The notes beneath the pieces are model-generated. The model searched no databases and was not told where the DNA came from. It saw only the letters and a list, made by a program, of their open reading frames with translations. Below are positions 17,428 through 29,028 of a DNA stretch of 40,829 bases, one piece after another; position 1 is the stretch's first letter; each line of letters begins with the position of its first letter. The DNA is from Clostridium celatum DSM 1785 (lineage in GTDB: Bacteria; Bacillota; Clostridia; Clostridiales; Clostridiaceae): positions 69,987-110,815 of the forward strand of contig NZ_KB291615.1 of assembly GCF_000320405.1 (NCBI RefSeq), given 5' to 3'. Both the position numbers and the translations under genes were made by a program.

Positions 17428-17742
17428 CTACTCAATAACTACTGCTGTACCATAGGCTACCATTTCTGCAGCCCCTGCTGCCACAGCTGAAGACATAAGC
17501 TTCATTCCTATTATTGCATTTGCTCCTATAGCTTCTGCTTCATCTACCATTCTTCCTATAGCAATTTGTCTTGCTTCAGTTAGCATTTCATTATATCCTG
17601 TCATTTCGCCATCAACTAAATTTTTAAAGCTTGCAGTAATATCTTTCCCTATGTTCTTACATCTAACTGTGCTTCCTTTTACTAATCCCTTAATTTCTTT
17701 AATCTCTTTTCCTGGTATATTTTCAATAGTTAAAATCAACAT
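17428..17742 (-). CDS. YbjQ / UPF0145 family protein
   Basis: A 104-aa member of the YbjQ (UPF0145) family, which forms small symmetric oligomers. The molecular function is not established, and the name 'heavy-metal-binding' is an annotation tradition. The diagnostic features are the basic VRCKNIGKDITASFKNLVDGE segment, the helix EARQIAIGRMVDEAEAIGANAI and the strand EMVAYGTAVVI at the C-terminus. SD GGGGAAAGAATT precedes ATG. A 49-aa membrane protein follows in the same unit. Confidence 0.9.
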   Translation of the reverse strand: MLILTIENIPGKEIKEIKGLVKGSTVRCKNIGKDITASFKNLVDGEMTGYNEMLTEARQIAIGRMVDEAEAIGANAIIGMKLMSSAVAAGAAEMVAYGTAVVIE

Positions 17743-17966
17743 AATTCTTTCCCCTTTATCAACTCTTTTAAATTATCTCTTTAAACAAATAATATTACCT
17801 TTAAATAAGTTATTTGTTACCTTATAATTTATAATATATTACCTTTTATGACTTTGCAATACTTTTTTAAATATATTGTTAAATATATTTTAAATTGCCA
17901 ATATTAAACTTTACACTTATATAAGAATATATATCATTGATGCTAAACATATAATTACATATAATA

Positions 17967-18836
17967 TCATTCCTGTATTAACCCAAATAGTTTTAAACTC
18001 TGAGCTTTATCTAATATTATTTCTCCTTCTGACAAATATATTTTTTTCCTATTCTTTAGTAATAATACTACACCTATAATTGAAACTATTATTAAAATAA
18101 TACCCGCTAATCCAACTAATTGTATATTAGATCCATCCCCAACAATCGCTGGCATTATTACACTTCCAACCATATTAACTGCTATATGAAGTATTATTGA
18201 GTATTTTATAGTTCCTGTTTTTAATGTCACATATGCAAAAACAAGTCCTAATGCAACTGCATAAAAGAATTGAGAAAAGTTTGCATGAAACAATCCAAAT
18301 AAAATAGCTGTTGTAATTATAGCTACTTTATCTCCATATATTCTTATTTTATTAAGCATTATACCTCTAAACATTAATTCCTCAATAATAGGCGATAATA
18401 TTCCAACAAAAATTAAGCTCCATATCCATGTACTATTTCCTACTACCTCAGCTATTGGATTTACTACATCACTACCTTTCAAACTTCCAACAAGCATTAT
18501 AAGAATTGAAGTTAAAAAATTTATTATATAAACCATAGCATATGACATGAAAAACAGTGATATTATTTTACCTATACTTAAATTTTTAACCTCCTTCTTT
18601 TCTCCTTCTGGAAGTTTTTTTACCATTCCATAAAATATAGGAAATCCTATTAAATAAAAACTAATTGCAATTGCTAAATAATTCACCCACGGTTTTTGTA
18701 ATAATCCTGGATCTATTAAATTTAAAACTGAAAAATACACTACTTGCACTACATTAACCACAATCATACAAACCAAAACTGCAAATCCAATTCTAGTAAA
18801 TACTTTTTTATCCTCTATTTTTGTCTTCAATTCCAT
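17967..18836 (-). CDS. CPBP family intramembrane metalloprotease
   Basis: A 289-aa CAAX-processing/bacteriocin-protection (Abi, Rce1-like) protein. The catalytic motifs are EELMFR (E152, E153, R157), FGLFHANF (H184) and HIAVN (H217, N221). About eight membrane segments are predictable from the hydrophobic runs. Such proteins process or protect against peptides or handle membrane proteins, but no bacteriocin genes are nearby to suggest a partner. SD AGGGGGAAAT precedes ATG. It lies after the ilvC terminator as an independent gene. Confidence 0.9.
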   Translation of the reverse strand: MELKTKIEDKKVFTRIGFAVLVCMIVVNVVQVVYFSVLNLIDPGLLQKPWVNYLAIAISFYLIGFPIFYGMVKKLPEGEKKEVKNLSIGKIISLFFMSYAMVYIINFLTSILIMLVGSLKGSDVVNPIAEVVGNSTWIWSLIFVGILSPIIEELMFRGIMLNKIRIYGDKVAIITTAILFGLFHANFSQFFYAVALGLVFAYVTLKTGTIKYSIILHIAVNMVGSVIMPAIVGDGSNIQLVGLAGIILIIVSIIGVVLLLKNRKKIYLSEGEIILDKAQSLKLFGLIQE

Positions 18837-18937
18837 TTTATTTCCCCCTAAATAAATAAAATATGTTCAATACCTATTTACCTAATTCTACCATTAACCA
18901 AATATTGTTGTAAACTTCTTACATTTAATAAGATAAA

Positions 18938-18974
18938 AAACACATCCCTATTAAATATAAAGATGCGTTTCATT
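18938..18974 (-). terminator. Terminator after ilvC (end of branched-chain operon)
   Basis: On the minus strand AAACGCATC pairs with GATGTGTTT (one G-U pair) and is followed by TTTTTT. It lies about 25 nt past the ilvC stop. Confidence 0.85.
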
Positions 18975-18997
18975 ACTATTGCTACTTACATATAATA

Positions 18998-20035
<1,038 letters not shown>

Positions 20036-20084
20036 CTAATAAAATTACTACCAATAAATTTTGATAGAAATTTAGATTACATGG

Positions 20085-21770
20085 TTAACTGCCCATAACA
20101 TCTTCTTCATTTATTATTTGATGAATTGGTGCACCTGGTGCCACCATAGGAAAAACTTTTTTATCACTATCTATTCTATAATCAATTATTACCGGCTTAT
20201 TTGTAATTAAAGCACTTGATAATACATTTTCTAGTTCTTCTCTTTTTTCTACTCTAAATCCAACTCCACCAAAAGCTTCTGCAAGCTTTACAAAATCTGT
20301 TGCTCTATCAAGAGTAGTTTGTGAATATCTAGCTTCATAAAACAAGCTTTGCCATTGTCTAACCATTCCTAAAGCATTATTATTCATTACAATAACCTTT
20401 ATTGGAATATTATATTTAACAGCTGTTGCAAACTCATTACAATTCATCCCAAAGCTACCATCGCCAGCAATATTAAATACTGTCTTATCTGGTTGAGCTA
20501 TTTTAACTCCAATTGCTGCACCAAGTCCAAATCCCATAGTTCCAAGACCTCCTGATGATATTAAAGTCCTTGGATTTTTAAAATTAAAGTACTGTGCAGT
20601 CCACATTTGATGCTGTCCAACTTCTGTAGTAATAATAAACTTTCCATCATCTATTTCACTAAGTTTTTCAAATAGAAATCTTGGAGTTAATTCTTCACTT
20701 TTTTCATCATTATTTTTGCTTGCAGATAAATTTTTTAAATTTTCTACTGTTTGTAACCACTCTTCATTTTTCTTTTCCTTTATTAATGGTATTAATTTTT
20801 GTAATGTGCTTTTAATATCTCCAATTATAAAAGAGTCTACCTTTACATTCTTATTTATTTCTGCAGGATCGACATCAATTTGTACAACTTTTGCATTATT
20901 AATAAACTCTTTATCACTTATTACTCTATCACTAAATCTAGCACCCAAAGCAATTATTAAATCACATTTTGTTGCCAAAATATTTGAAGCATTACTTCCA
21001 TGCATCCCTATCATACCTGTATTTAATCTATGTTCAGATGGTATAGCACCTCTACACATTAAAGTTGTTGCAACAGGTGCATTTATTTTTTCAGCAATAT
21101 CAATCAATTCTTCTGTTGCGCCTGAATTTATAACACCGCCACCAGCATATATCAATGGTTTTTGTGATGAATTTATATATCTTGCAACCTCATCTAGAAC
21201 ATCTTTTGTGATATGTTTTACTTTTGGAGTTACTTCTATAGGATCTAAATCTTCATAATCTGACTTCTCGATAGTTATATCTTTTGGAATATCTATTAAT
21301 ACAGGTCCCGGTCTTCCTTCTTTTGCAATATAAAATGCTTTTCTAATTATCCCCTGCAATTCATTAACATCTTTAACAATGAAATTGTGCTTTGTTATTG
21401 GAATTGTAATCCCTGTTATATCGACTTCTTGAAAACTATCTTTTCCTAACAATGCTTTCGGTACATTTCCTGTAATTGCAACCATTGGAGTTGAATCCAT
21501 ATAAGCAGTAGCTATTCCAGTTACAAGATTAGTTGCTCCAGGTCCTGAAGTTGCTATACAGACTCCAACCTTTCCAGTTGCTCTAGCATATCCATCTGCT
21601 GCATGAGCAGCACTTTGTTCATGACATGTTAAATAATGCTTTAATTGATCTTTATATTTATATAGATAATCATAAATATTCAGAACTGATCCCCCTGGAT
21701 ATCCAAATATGGTATCAACGCCTTCACTAATTAAAGTCTTTACTAAAATTTCAGCCCCACTTAATAACAT
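20085..21770 (-). CDS. ilvB: Acetolactate synthase large subunit
   Basis: ThDP-dependent catalytic subunit (561 aa from the ATG at 21770) that condenses pyruvate to acetolactate or with 2-oxobutyrate. GGGGGTG sits about 9 nt before this ATG, and the GTG within it is not a good start. VDTIFGYPGGSVLN and the catalytic Glu of YLTCHEQSAAHAADGYAR are near the N-terminus. The ThDP/Mg motif GDGSFGMNCNEF runs to VIVMNN, and ISSGGLGTMGFGLG matches the family. Its small subunit gene ilvN is unusually far away, at the start of the operon. Confidence 0.95.
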   Translation of the reverse strand: MLLSGAEILVKTLISEGVDTIFGYPGGSVLNIYDYLYKYKDQLKHYLTCHEQSAAHAADGYARATGKVGVCIATSGPGATNLVTGIATAYMDSTPMVAITGNVPKALLGKDSFQEVDITGITIPITKHNFIVKDVNELQGIIRKAFYIAKEGRPGPVLIDIPKDITIEKSDYEDLDPIEVTPKVKHITKDVLDEVARYINSSQKPLIYAGGGVINSGATEELIDIAEKINAPVATTLMCRGAIPSEHRLNTGMIGMHGSNASNILATKCDLIIALGARFSDRVISDKEFINNAKVVQIDVDPAEINKNVKVDSFIIGDIKSTLQKLIPLIKEKKNEEWLQTVENLKNLSASKNNDEKSEELTPRFLFEKLSEIDDGKFIITTEVGQHQMWTAQYFNFKNPRTLISSGGLGTMGFGLGAAIGVKIAQPDKTVFNIAGDGSFGMNCNEFATAVKYNIPIKVIVMNNNALGMVRQWQSLFYEARYSQTTLDRATDFVKLAEAFGGVGFRVEKREELENVLSSALITNKPVIIDYRIDSDKKVFPMVAPGAPIHQIINEEDVMGS

Positions 21771-21816
21771 ATAAAAATACACCCCCTTAATTTAGTTATA
21801 AATTAAAAATTTATAA

Positions 21817-23475
21817 CTATTTATATACTGCTCCTGTGCTTGCTGAACTTACTAATTTTGCATATCTCGCTAAATATCCTTCTTTAACCTTTGGTTCTAT
21901 AGGTCTAAGTTTCTCTCTTCTCTTATTTAGCTCTTCATTGCTTACAAGTAAATCTAATTTTCCATTTAATATATCAATAGATATTAAATCTCCATCTTCA
22001 ACAAGCGCAATAGTTCCACCCTCAGCTGCCTCGGGTGATACATGTCCTATTGCAGCTCCTTTTGTTGCTCCACTAAATCTTCCATCGGTGATTAGTGCTA
22101 CTGATGTATCAAGTCCCATTCCACAAATTGCTGATGTTGGAGATAACATTTCTCTCATACCTGGACCACCCTTTGGTCCTTCATATCTAATTACTACAAC
22201 ATCTCCTTTTACTATTTTCTTTCCTAAAATGGCCTCTATTGCTTCTTCCTCAGAATTAAATACCTTTGCTGGTCCCTCATGCTTTAACATTTCCTTAAGT
22301 ACTGCTGATCTTTTTACAACAGCTCCATCTACAGCTAAGTTACCTTTTAATATTGCAATCCCACCTGTTTCACTATACGGCTCTTCTATATGTTTTATTA
22401 CTGAATAATCTAATACCTTTGCATTTTTTATATTTTCTCCAACACACTTTCCTGTTGCAGTAATACAATTTAAATTTATTAAGTGTTTCTTATTTAATTC
22501 ACTCATTACAGCTCTTATTCCACCAGCTGCATATAAATTTTCTATATGAGTATCCGATGCTGGTGCAAGTTTACAAAGATTAGGAATCTTTGCCGACATT
22601 TCATTTATAATATCAAGATTTATAGGTAACTTTGCTTCATTTGCAATTGCCGTCAAATGAAGAACACTATTGGTTGAACATCCAAGTGCCATATCTACTG
22701 TTAGTGCATTTTTTATGGCATCTTCAGTAACTATATCCCTTGGTTTTATATCTCTTTCTAATAATTTCATTACAGCCATTCCAGCTTGTTTTGCAAGTCT
22801 TATTCTTTCTGAATAAACTGCAGGTATTGTTCCATTACCTGGTAAGGCTAATCCTAAAACTTCAGCTAAACAATTCATTGAATTGGCTGTAAACATACCT
22901 GAACATGAACCACATGTAGGGCAAGCTTTTTCTTCTAACTCTGCTAAATCTGCTTCAAGCATCAATCCGCTTTCAACAGCTCCTACCGCTTCAAATACAG
23001 TTGATAAAGAAACATCATCTCCATTAAATTTTCCTGCAAGCATTGGTCCACCGCTTACAATCACTGATGGTATATTTAATCTCAATGAAGCCATTATCAT
23101 TCCCGGAACAATCTTATCACAATTTGGTATAAATACTAATGCATCAAATCCATGTGCCTTTACCATACACTCAATAGAATCTGCAATAAGCTCTCTAGTT
23201 GCTAAAGAGTATTTCATTCCCTCATGTCCCATTGCTATACCATCACAAACTCCTATAGTAGGAAATACTAATGGTGTTCCTCCTGATAACAATATTCCTT
23301 TCTTTACAGCCTCAACTATCTTATCTAAATTTATATGACCTGGGATAATATCATTTTGAGATGTAACAACACCTATTAAAGGTTTATTTATCTCATCATC
23401 AGTTAATCCTATAGCTTTAAAAAGAGACCTATGTGGTGCTCTAGAAACTCCCTTTTTTACAATATCACTTCTCAC
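21817..23475 (-). CDS. ilvD: Dihydroxy-acid dehydratase
   Basis: Iron-sulfur dehydratase (552 aa) making 2-oxoisovalerate and 2-oxo-3-methylvalerate. The cluster cysteines lie in [12 protein letters not shown] and [31 protein letters not shown] and the C-terminal [19 protein letters not shown] are also diagnostic. The start is GTG with GGGGGGAT about 6 nt upstream. It sits between leuB and ilvB. The 146-nt gap to leuB is the largest in the operon and contains an inverted repeat. Confidence 0.96.
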   Translation of the reverse strand: MRSDIVKKGVSRAPHRSLFKAIGLTDDEINKPLIGVVTSQNDIIPGHINLDKIVEAVKKGILLSGGTPLVFPTIGVCDGIAMGHEGMKYSLATRELIADSIECMVKAHGFDALVFIPNCDKIVPGMIMASLRLNIPSVIVSGGPMLAGKFNGDDVSLSTVFEAVGAVESGLMLEADLAELEEKACPTCGSCSGMFTANSMNCLAEVLGLALPGNGTIPAVYSERIRLAKQAGMAVMKLLERDIKPRDIVTEDAIKNALTVDMALGCSTNSVLHLTAIANEAKLPINLDIINEMSAKIPNLCKLAPASDTHIENLYAAGGIRAVMSELNKKHLINLNCITATGKCVGENIKNAKVLDYSVIKHIEEPYSETGGIAILKGNLAVDGAVVKRSAVLKEMLKHEGPAKVFNSEEEAIEAILGKKIVKGDVVVIRYEGPKGGPGMREMLSPTSAICGMGLDTSVALITDGRFSGATKGAAIGHVSPEAAEGGTIALVEDGDLISIDILNGKLDLLVSNEELNKRREKLRPIEPKVKEGYLARYAKLVSSASTGAVYK

Positions 23476-23524
23476 TTAAAATCCCCCCATTAATTCAGTT
23501 AATAATTAGTTATTTTGTTCTAAT

Positions 23525-23611
23525 AGTTATGAATTAAAGTTGATTTATATTAACTTTATAGGAGCCTATTTTTTATAAACCCAGTAAAAATCTCATCATA
23601 AATTCATAACT
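23525..23611. repeat. Inverted repeat in the leuB-ilvD gap
   Basis: AGTTATGAATT (23525-23535) and AATTCATAACT (23601-23611) are perfect 11-bp complements with a 65-nt loop that holds a smaller AGG/CCT hairpin. It may be an mRNA processing or stabilising element inside the operon. It has no T-tract and is not a standard terminator. Confidence 0.5.
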
Positions 23612-23621
23612 TCTACCTAAT

Positions 23622-24692
23622 TTAAATTCTTTCTACCACAAGTTGTCCCATTTCTTTTGTGCCAACAAGTTTAGTTCCATAACTATAAATATCACCGGTT
23701 CTATATCCTGCTTCTAAAACTTCTAATACAGCATCTTCAATTAATTTTGCTTCTTTTTCTAAATTAAAACTATATCTAAGCATCATTGCTGATGAAAGAA
23801 TTGTTGCTAATGGATTCGCAACACCCTTTCCTGCAATGTCAGGAGCTGATCCATGAATAGGTTCATACATTCCAAGTGTTCCTTCACCTAATGAAGCAGA
23901 TGGCAGCATTCCTATAGATCCTGTTATCATAGATGCTTCATCTGATAATATATCTCCAAACATATTTGAAGTTACTATAACATCAAATTGTTTTGGATCT
24001 CTAACTAATTGCATTGATGCATTATCTATATATAAATGATTTACTTCAACTTCTGGATAATCCTTTGCCATTTTATCCACTATACTTCTCCATAACCTAG
24101 AACTCTCTAATATATTAGCCTTATCAACACTAGTTAACTTTTTCTTTCTCTTCATAGCTGTATCAAAGCCTATTCTTACTATTCTCTCTATTTCATGAAC
24201 ATTATATCTTTCAGTATCATATGCCGATTCTATCCCATCTATTACTTTTCTTCCTCTTTCACCAAAATAAATACCCCCAGTAAGTTCTCTTACTACACAA
24301 ATATCTATTCCATCATCTATTATGTTGTCCTTTAATGGTGATGCTTCTTTTAATGGTTTATATAAGAATGCTGGTCTTAAATTACAATAAAGATTCAACC
24401 CTCCCCTTAAACCTAATAAAGCTTGCTCTGGTCTTACTTTAGAATCAGGATTATCCCACTTTGGCCCTCCGACTGCCCCTAATAATACAGCATCACTCTT
24501 TTTACACGCTTCTAAAGTCTTATCTGGAAGTGGTACACCAAGTTCATCTATTGCACATCCTCCAGCTGGTAAAAACTCAAATTCAAAATTATGTTTATAT
24601 TTACTACCTATTTTATTTAATACATTTATTGTTTCATCTATAACTTCAGGTCCAATTCCATCTCCAGGAATAACTGGAACTTTAAAATTCAT
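23622..24692 (-). CDS. leuB: 3-isopropylmalate dehydrogenase (also 3-methylmalate in the citramalate route)
   Basis: NAD-dependent oxidative decarboxylation (356 aa). N-terminal [11 protein letters not shown], the substrate loop [14 protein letters not shown], the Mg-binding [12 protein letters not shown] and the NAD-binding [18 protein letters not shown] are all present. Next to cimA it probably also acts on 3-methylmalate to give 2-oxobutyrate for isoleucine, as known for LeuB in citramalate-pathway organisms. It follows leuD by 93 nt. Confidence 0.95.
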   Translation of the reverse strand: MNFKVPVIPGDGIGPEVIDETINVLNKIGSKYKHNFEFEFLPAGGCAIDELGVPLPDKTLEACKKSDAVLLGAVGGPKWDNPDSKVRPEQALLGLRGGLNLYCNLRPAFLYKPLKEASPLKDNIIDDGIDICVVRELTGGIYFGERGRKVIDGIESAYDTERYNVHEIERIVRIGFDTAMKRKKKLTSVDKANILESSRLWRSIVDKMAKDYPEVEVNHLYIDNASMQLVRDPKQFDVIVTSNMFGDILSDEASMITGSIGMLPSASLGEGTLGMYEPIHGSAPDIAGKGVANPLATILSSAMMLRYSFNLEKEAKLIEDAVLEVLEAGYRTGDIYSYGTKLVGTKEMGQLVVERI

Positions 24693-24785
24693 TTTAAATC
24701 CCCCTTAACCTAGTTAAAACTCTATAACTTATTGCTTTATTTATTTTTTTAATTAAGAAATTTTAAAAAATTTAAAGATAAACTT

Positions 24786-25277
24786 CTAATTTCTAGCTGC
24801 CTTAATATATCCAACAAGTCCATTACTTTTTATTATTTTTTGCATAAATTCTGGGAAAGCTTCACTCTGATATTTTTCATTTTTAGTTAAATTTTTAATA
24901 ACTCCATTATCAAAATTAACCTCAAGCTCATCTCCAGCTTCTATATTTTTAACAGCTTCATCACATTCTAATATTGGTAATCCAATATTTATAGCATTTC
25001 TATAAAATATCCTTGCAAAAGTTGAAGCTATAACACAACTAACTCCACTCTCTTTTATTGCTATTGGTGCATGTTCTCTAGACGACCCACATCCAAAGTT
25101 TTTATTCGCAACTATTATATCTCCTACTTTTACTTTCTTTGAAAACTCCAAGTCTATATCTTCCATACAATGACTTGCAAGTTCCTTTGGATCTGATGTA
25201 TTTAAGTATCTTGCTGGTATAATTACATCTGTGTCTACATTATCCCCATATTTAAAAACCTTTCCGATTGCTTTCAT
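24786..25277 (-). CDS. leuD: Isopropylmalate isomerase small subunit
   Basis: A 163-aa swivelling subunit of 3-isopropylmalate/citramalate isomerase. [14 protein letters not shown] and [16 protein letters not shown] are the characteristic segments, and [20 protein letters not shown] matches the HACN/LeuD clade that pairs with a roughly 420-aa LeuC. It lies 14 nt after leuC and forms a heterodimer with it. Confidence 0.95.
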   Translation of the reverse strand: MKAIGKVFKYGDNVDTDVIIPARYLNTSDPKELASHCMEDIDLEFSKKVKVGDIIVANKNFGCGSSREHAPIAIKESGVSCVIASTFARIFYRNAINIGLPILECDEAVKNIEAGDELEVNFDNGVIKNLTKNEKYQSEAFPEFMQKIIKSNGLVGYIKAARN

Positions 25278-25291
25278 ATTTATTTACCCCC

Positions 25292-26551
25292 TTAAAGTTC
25301 CTCTGGATTTGTTATTTTTCCTGTTATTGCTGAAGCTGCAGCTACTGCTGGACTAGCTAAATATACTTCCGATTCAACATGCCCCATTCTTCCAACAAAA
25401 TTTCTATTTGTTGTTGAAATAGCTCTTTCCCCTTTAGCTAATATACCCATATGGCCACCTAAACATGGTCCACAAGTTGGAGTTGAAACTACTGCTCCTG
25501 CTTCCACTAAATCTTTAATTATACCTTCTTCTAATGCTTGTAAATAAATTTTTTGAGTACCTGGGAATACTATACACCTAACTCTTTTATTAACTTTTTT
25601 CCCTTTTAATAAATCTCTAGCAACTCTTAAATCTGAAATTCTACCATTTGTACATGATCCTATTACTGCTTGATCTATTTCTATATCTCCAACTTCATCA
25701 ATAGTTCTCGTATTATCAGGTAAATGTGGAAAAGCAACTGTTGGTCTTAAAGCACTTAAATCTATTTCATATACTTCATCGTACTCTGCATCTTCATCAG
25801 CTTCATATACCTTCCACTCTTTCTTTCCATGTTCTTTTAAATATTCAATTGTTTTTTCATCTACTGGAAATATTCCATTCTTTCCACCAGCTTCAATAGC
25901 CATATTTGCCATTGTAAATCTATCGTCCATTGATAAATATTTTAATCCATCCCCAATAAATTCCATTGATTTATATAAAGCCCCATCTACTCCAATCATT
26001 CCAATTATATGAAGTACTACATCTTTACCACTTACCCATTTTGATGGTTTTCCTTTTAATATAAATTTTAATGCTGAAGGAACTTTAAACCAACACTTAC
26101 CTGTAGCCATTCCAGCTGCCATATCTGTTGAACCAATTCCTGTAGAAAAAGCTCCTAATGCTCCATAAGTGCAAGTGTGTGAATCTGCCCCTATTACAAC
26201 ATCCCCTGCAACTACTAGTCCCTTTTCAGGTAATAGACAATGTTCAATTCCCATTTCTCCTATTTCAAAGAAATTAACTATTCCTTTATCTCTTGAAAAT
26301 TCTCTTATAAATTTACATTGTTCTGCTGCCTTTATATCTTTATTTGGAGTAAAGTGATCTGGTACTATCGCAATCTTTTCTTTATCAAAAACATTTTTAA
26401 CTCCAAACTTTTCAAATTCCTTTACTGCAACCGGTGAAGTAATATCATTACCTAATACTAAGTCTAAGTTTGCTTCAATTAATTGTCCTGCTTTTACTTT
26501 TTCTAATCCTGCATGAGCAGCTAATATTTTTTGAGTCATTGTCATTCCCAT
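25292..26551 (-). CDS. leuC: Isopropylmalate isomerase large subunit
   Basis: Fe-S aconitase-family subunit (419 aa). The [4Fe-4S] ligands are the Cys of [12 protein letters not shown] and the pair in [26 protein letters not shown] and [11 protein letters not shown] are typical. The shorter length and sequence fit the clostridial/archaeal-type LeuC, which often accepts citramalate as well as isopropylmalate. It follows cimA by 14 nt. Confidence 0.95.
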   Translation of the reverse strand: MGMTMTQKILAAHAGLEKVKAGQLIEANLDLVLGNDITSPVAVKEFEKFGVKNVFDKEKIAIVPDHFTPNKDIKAAEQCKFIREFSRDKGIVNFFEIGEMGIEHCLLPEKGLVVAGDVVIGADSHTCTYGALGAFSTGIGSTDMAAGMATGKCWFKVPSALKFILKGKPSKWVSGKDVVLHIIGMIGVDGALYKSMEFIGDGLKYLSMDDRFTMANMAIEAGGKNGIFPVDEKTIEYLKEHGKKEWKVYEADEDAEYDEVYEIDLSALRPTVAFPHLPDNTRTIDEVGDIEIDQAVIGSCTNGRISDLRVARDLLKGKKVNKRVRCIVFPGTQKIYLQALEEGIIKDLVEAGAVVSTPTCGPCLGGHMGILAKGERAISTTNRNFVGRMGHVESEVYLASPAVAAASAITGKITNPEEL

Positions 26552-26565
26552 TGTTTTTTCCCCCT

Positions 26566-28158
26566 TTAAAAATATGCTTTTGCTTTTCTTTCAATATCTT
26601 TAATAAGCTTGTATTCTATTGAATCAACTAATGCAATCCAACTTGCTTGAATTACATCTTTAGATACCCCAACTGTACTCCAGCTTTCATTGCCATCAGT
26701 ACTTTCAATTAATACTCTAACTTTTGCTCCTGTTGTACTTTCTGAATCTAGAACTCTAACCTTATAATCAACTAATCTTACACATCTTAGTTCTGGGTAA
26801 AATACCTCAAGAGCCTTTCTAAGTGCTTTATCTAAAGCATTTACCGGACCATCTCCTTCTGCCGCTGTCATTTCTGTCTTTCCATCAACTGTTATATTAA
26901 TTAAAGCAGTGGAACTAAATTCACTATTATTCCAAGGGTTTTCCCCTATAGTCTTAAAATGATTTAATTTAAAAAATGGTTTATATTTTCCTATTGTTTT
27001 TCTAATTAATAATTCAATAGTTCCCTCTGCTCCTTCAAATTGATACCCATCATACTCTAATTCTTTCAATTTTTTAGTTACATTTTTTACTTCTTCCCCA
27101 TCCTTTTTTACACTAGGAAATATTTTGTGTATTTCTTGTAATATAGTGCTTTTACCACTAACTTCAGATACTAAAAACCTTCTTTTATTTCCTATAAGCT
27201 CTGGATCTATATGCTCATAAGATTTTGGCATCTTACAAATTGCATCTATATGCATACCACCTTTATGTGCAAATGCAGACTTTCCAATATACGGAGTGGT
27301 ATCATCTAGCTGTATATTGGATATTTCTGAAATATATCTAGCTTTTGATGTTAAGTCGTTAATATGATTATTAACTACAAGGTTATAGTTCATTTTTAAT
27401 GATAATGTTGGTATTATAGTACTTAAATTAGCATTACCACAACGTTCTCCAACCCCTATAAAAGTTCCTTGTATATGGCTAGCTCCAGCTTCTACAGCTA
27501 TAATAGAATTAGCAACTGCCATTCCCATATCATTATGACAATGTACTCCTATGTTTATTCCTAATACCTTTATTACTTCCTCTAATACATTTTTAATTTC
27601 AGTGGGTAATGTACCACCATTGGTATCACATAAAACTAATACATTGGCACCTGCTTCTTTTGCTACTTTTAAAGTAGAAAGTGCATATTCCTTATCTTCC
27701 TTAAATCCATCAAAAAAGTGTTCTGCATCAAATATAATTTCTTTATTTTTAGATTTTAGATATTCAATTGTATCTTTTATCATATTTAAATTTTCTTCAA
27801 GTGTCGTTTTTAATATTTCTCTTACTTGAAAGGACCATGACTTTCCAAAAATAGATACTACATTTGTATCTGCATTTATTAGACTTTGTATATTTTCATC
27901 ATTTAATATGTTTATTTCCGGTTTTCTTGTTGCCCCAAAAGCTACTAATTTTGAATTAGTTAAATTAATATTTTTTATTATTTTAAAAAATTCCATATCC
28001 TTAGGATTTGAACATGGGTTGCCAGCTTCAATATAATCAATTCCTATTTCATCTAAAGCCTTAACTATTTTTACTTTGTCTTCTAACGAAAAAGATATTC
28101 CCTGACCCTGTGCACCATCCCTCAAAGTAGAATCAAATATTTCAATTCTCCTATTCAT
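26566..28158 (-). CDS. cimA: (R)-citramalate synthase
   Basis: DRE-TIM metallolyase (530 aa) condensing pyruvate with acetyl-CoA to citramalate, the first step of the threonine-independent isoleucine route. [13 protein letters not shown] opens the barrel. The CimA-type sequences [34 protein letters not shown] and [12 protein letters not shown] separate it from LeuA, as does the length. [13 protein letters not shown] carries the metal-binding His. The C-terminal domain (about 400-530) is the LeuA dimer/regulatory fold, so isoleucine inhibition is likely. It occupies the slot where leuA is normally found. Confusion with alpha-isopropylmalate synthase is possible but less likely. Confidence 0.9.
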   Translation of the reverse strand: MNRRIEIFDSTLRDGAQGQGISFSLEDKVKIVKALDEIGIDYIEAGNPCSNPKDMEFFKIIKNINLTNSKLVAFGATRKPEINILNDENIQSLINADTNVVSIFGKSWSFQVREILKTTLEENLNMIKDTIEYLKSKNKEIIFDAEHFFDGFKEDKEYALSTLKVAKEAGANVLVLCDTNGGTLPTEIKNVLEEVIKVLGINIGVHCHNDMGMAVANSIIAVEAGASHIQGTFIGVGERCGNANLSTIIPTLSLKMNYNLVVNNHINDLTSKARYISEISNIQLDDTTPYIGKSAFAHKGGMHIDAICKMPKSYEHIDPELIGNKRRFLVSEVSGKSTILQEIHKIFPSVKKDGEEVKNVTKKLKELEYDGYQFEGAEGTIELLIRKTIGKYKPFFKLNHFKTIGENPWNNSEFSSTALINITVDGKTEMTAAEGDGPVNALDKALRKALEVFYPELRCVRLVDYKVRVLDSESTTGAKVRVLIESTDGNESWSTVGVSKDVIQASWIALVDSIEYKLIKDIERKAKAYF

Positions 28159-28177
28159 TTAAAAGCCCCCTGATGAT

Positions 28178-28690
28178 TTAATTAAATATTTCGCAGTAAT
28201 TTGTTATGTCATTAGAGCCCCTTTCTAATGCACATATTCCCGTTCTTACTAATTCCTTTATTTCATATTCTTCCATAAGCTTTATTAAAGCATTTATTTT
28301 ACTATCATCCCCTGTTAATTCTATCGTTAAAGTATCTGTTGAAATATCAATTACTTTACTTCTAAATATTCTTACAACTTCATTTATAGCTGCTCTTTCT
28401 TCTGCATTCGCTTTCACTTTAATTAAAACTAACTCCCTATAAACTGAATTATCTGATTTAAGCTCTAAAACTCTAAGAACATCTTCAAGCTTATTTAACT
28501 GTTTTATAAATTGCTCTAAAATATCCTCATTTCCATTTAAGCTAATAGTCATCCTTGATATTTCTGGATTTTCTGTTCTTCCAACAGTTAAACTGTCAAT
28601 ATTAAACCCTCTTCGTGAAAATAAACCTGAAACTCTTGTTAAAACACCTGAAGAATTTCTAACTAAAACTGATAACACATGTCTATCCAT
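28178..28690 (-). CDS. ilvN: Acetolactate synthase small (regulatory) subunit
   Basis: A 170-aa protein with an N-terminal ACT domain (about 1-75; LSVLVRNSSGVLTRVSGLFSRRGFNIDSL) that binds valine and controls IlvB. A second domain follows that contains ELTGDDSKINALIKLMEEY. It is the first gene after the leader, 19 nt before cimA and separated from ilvB by five genes. That order is unusual, since ilvB and ilvN are normally adjacent. SD AGGGGTGGGAG precedes ATG. Confidence 0.94.
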   Translation of the reverse strand: MDRHVLSVLVRNSSGVLTRVSGLFSRRGFNIDSLTVGRTENPEISRMTISLNGNEDILEQFIKQLNKLEDVLRVLELKSDNSVYRELVLIKVKANAEERAAINEVVRIFRSKVIDISTDTLTIELTGDDSKINALIKLMEEYEIKELVRTGICALERGSNDITNYCEIFN

Positions 28691-28750
28691 TCTCCCACCC
28701 CTTTAAACATAAATTTCCTATTATTCAATAAAAAGTAATTAAATTTGATA

Positions 28751-28791
28751 AAAAAAATCCCACCCTTAATGATAAAATCATAACGGTGGGA
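28751..28791 (-). terminator. Leader terminator before ilvN
   Basis: TCCCACC and GGTGGGA arms with an inner ATGAT/ATCAT stem are followed by a U-tract (28751-28757) on the minus strand. It is an intrinsic terminator ahead of the operon, suggesting attenuation control. Confidence 0.9.
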
Positions 28792-28990
28792 CAAACTTCC
28801 TCATCATTAATATCACTAGGTTCTATCAAACCCTCGCATTTAACGGTGCTTACCGGTAATCACCTACTAACTTTTTTAGCTTTCAGAATACAACTCAAGA
28901 GTGATTTTTATTTAGCTAAAGTATCCAATCTCAGCATCTTGGACTCTCTGTACCTTTTTATACTAAATAACAGTCTCTATCAACGTTTTT
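28792..28990 (-). promoter_or_regulatory. T-box-like leader of the branched-chain operon, degenerate T-box, putative Ile specifier
   Basis: The stem I apex (CAGAGAGTCC ... GCTGAGATTGGATAC, 28950-28921) and the stem II element (AGTAGG ... ACCGG ... CCGTTAA, 28868-28840) match T-box leaders. ATC (Ile, 28905-28903) sits after AAAA and before A, where the specifier should be, flanked by an ATTTAG/CTAAAT stem. At the normal T-box position the sequence is TAGTGATATTAATG (within 28820-28802) instead of the near-invariant GGTGGNACCGCG. The AGTA loop-E element is also not conserved. Confidence 0.75.
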
Positions 28991-29028
28991 ATTTTTAAAA
29001 TGACTTCCACTATATTGTTATTGTTAAT

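Noticed and set aside
20716..23338. Long plus-strand frames opposite ilvB and ilvD (20716-21258, 21836-22408, 22883-23338)
   Set aside because: They lie wholly antisense to well-conserved enzymes, lack ribosome binding sites, and their Ser/Pro/Ile-rich translations are typical of shadow frames in AT-rich coding DNA.
28840..28868. AGGTGATTACCGG as the true T-box sequence of the ilv leader
   Set aside because: It is too far from the terminator (about 60-90 nt) and fits the conserved stem II element with CCGTTA instead.
28786..28998. 70-aa plus-strand frame in the ilv leader
   Set aside because: It is the antisense of the structured T-box-like leader and has no SD.
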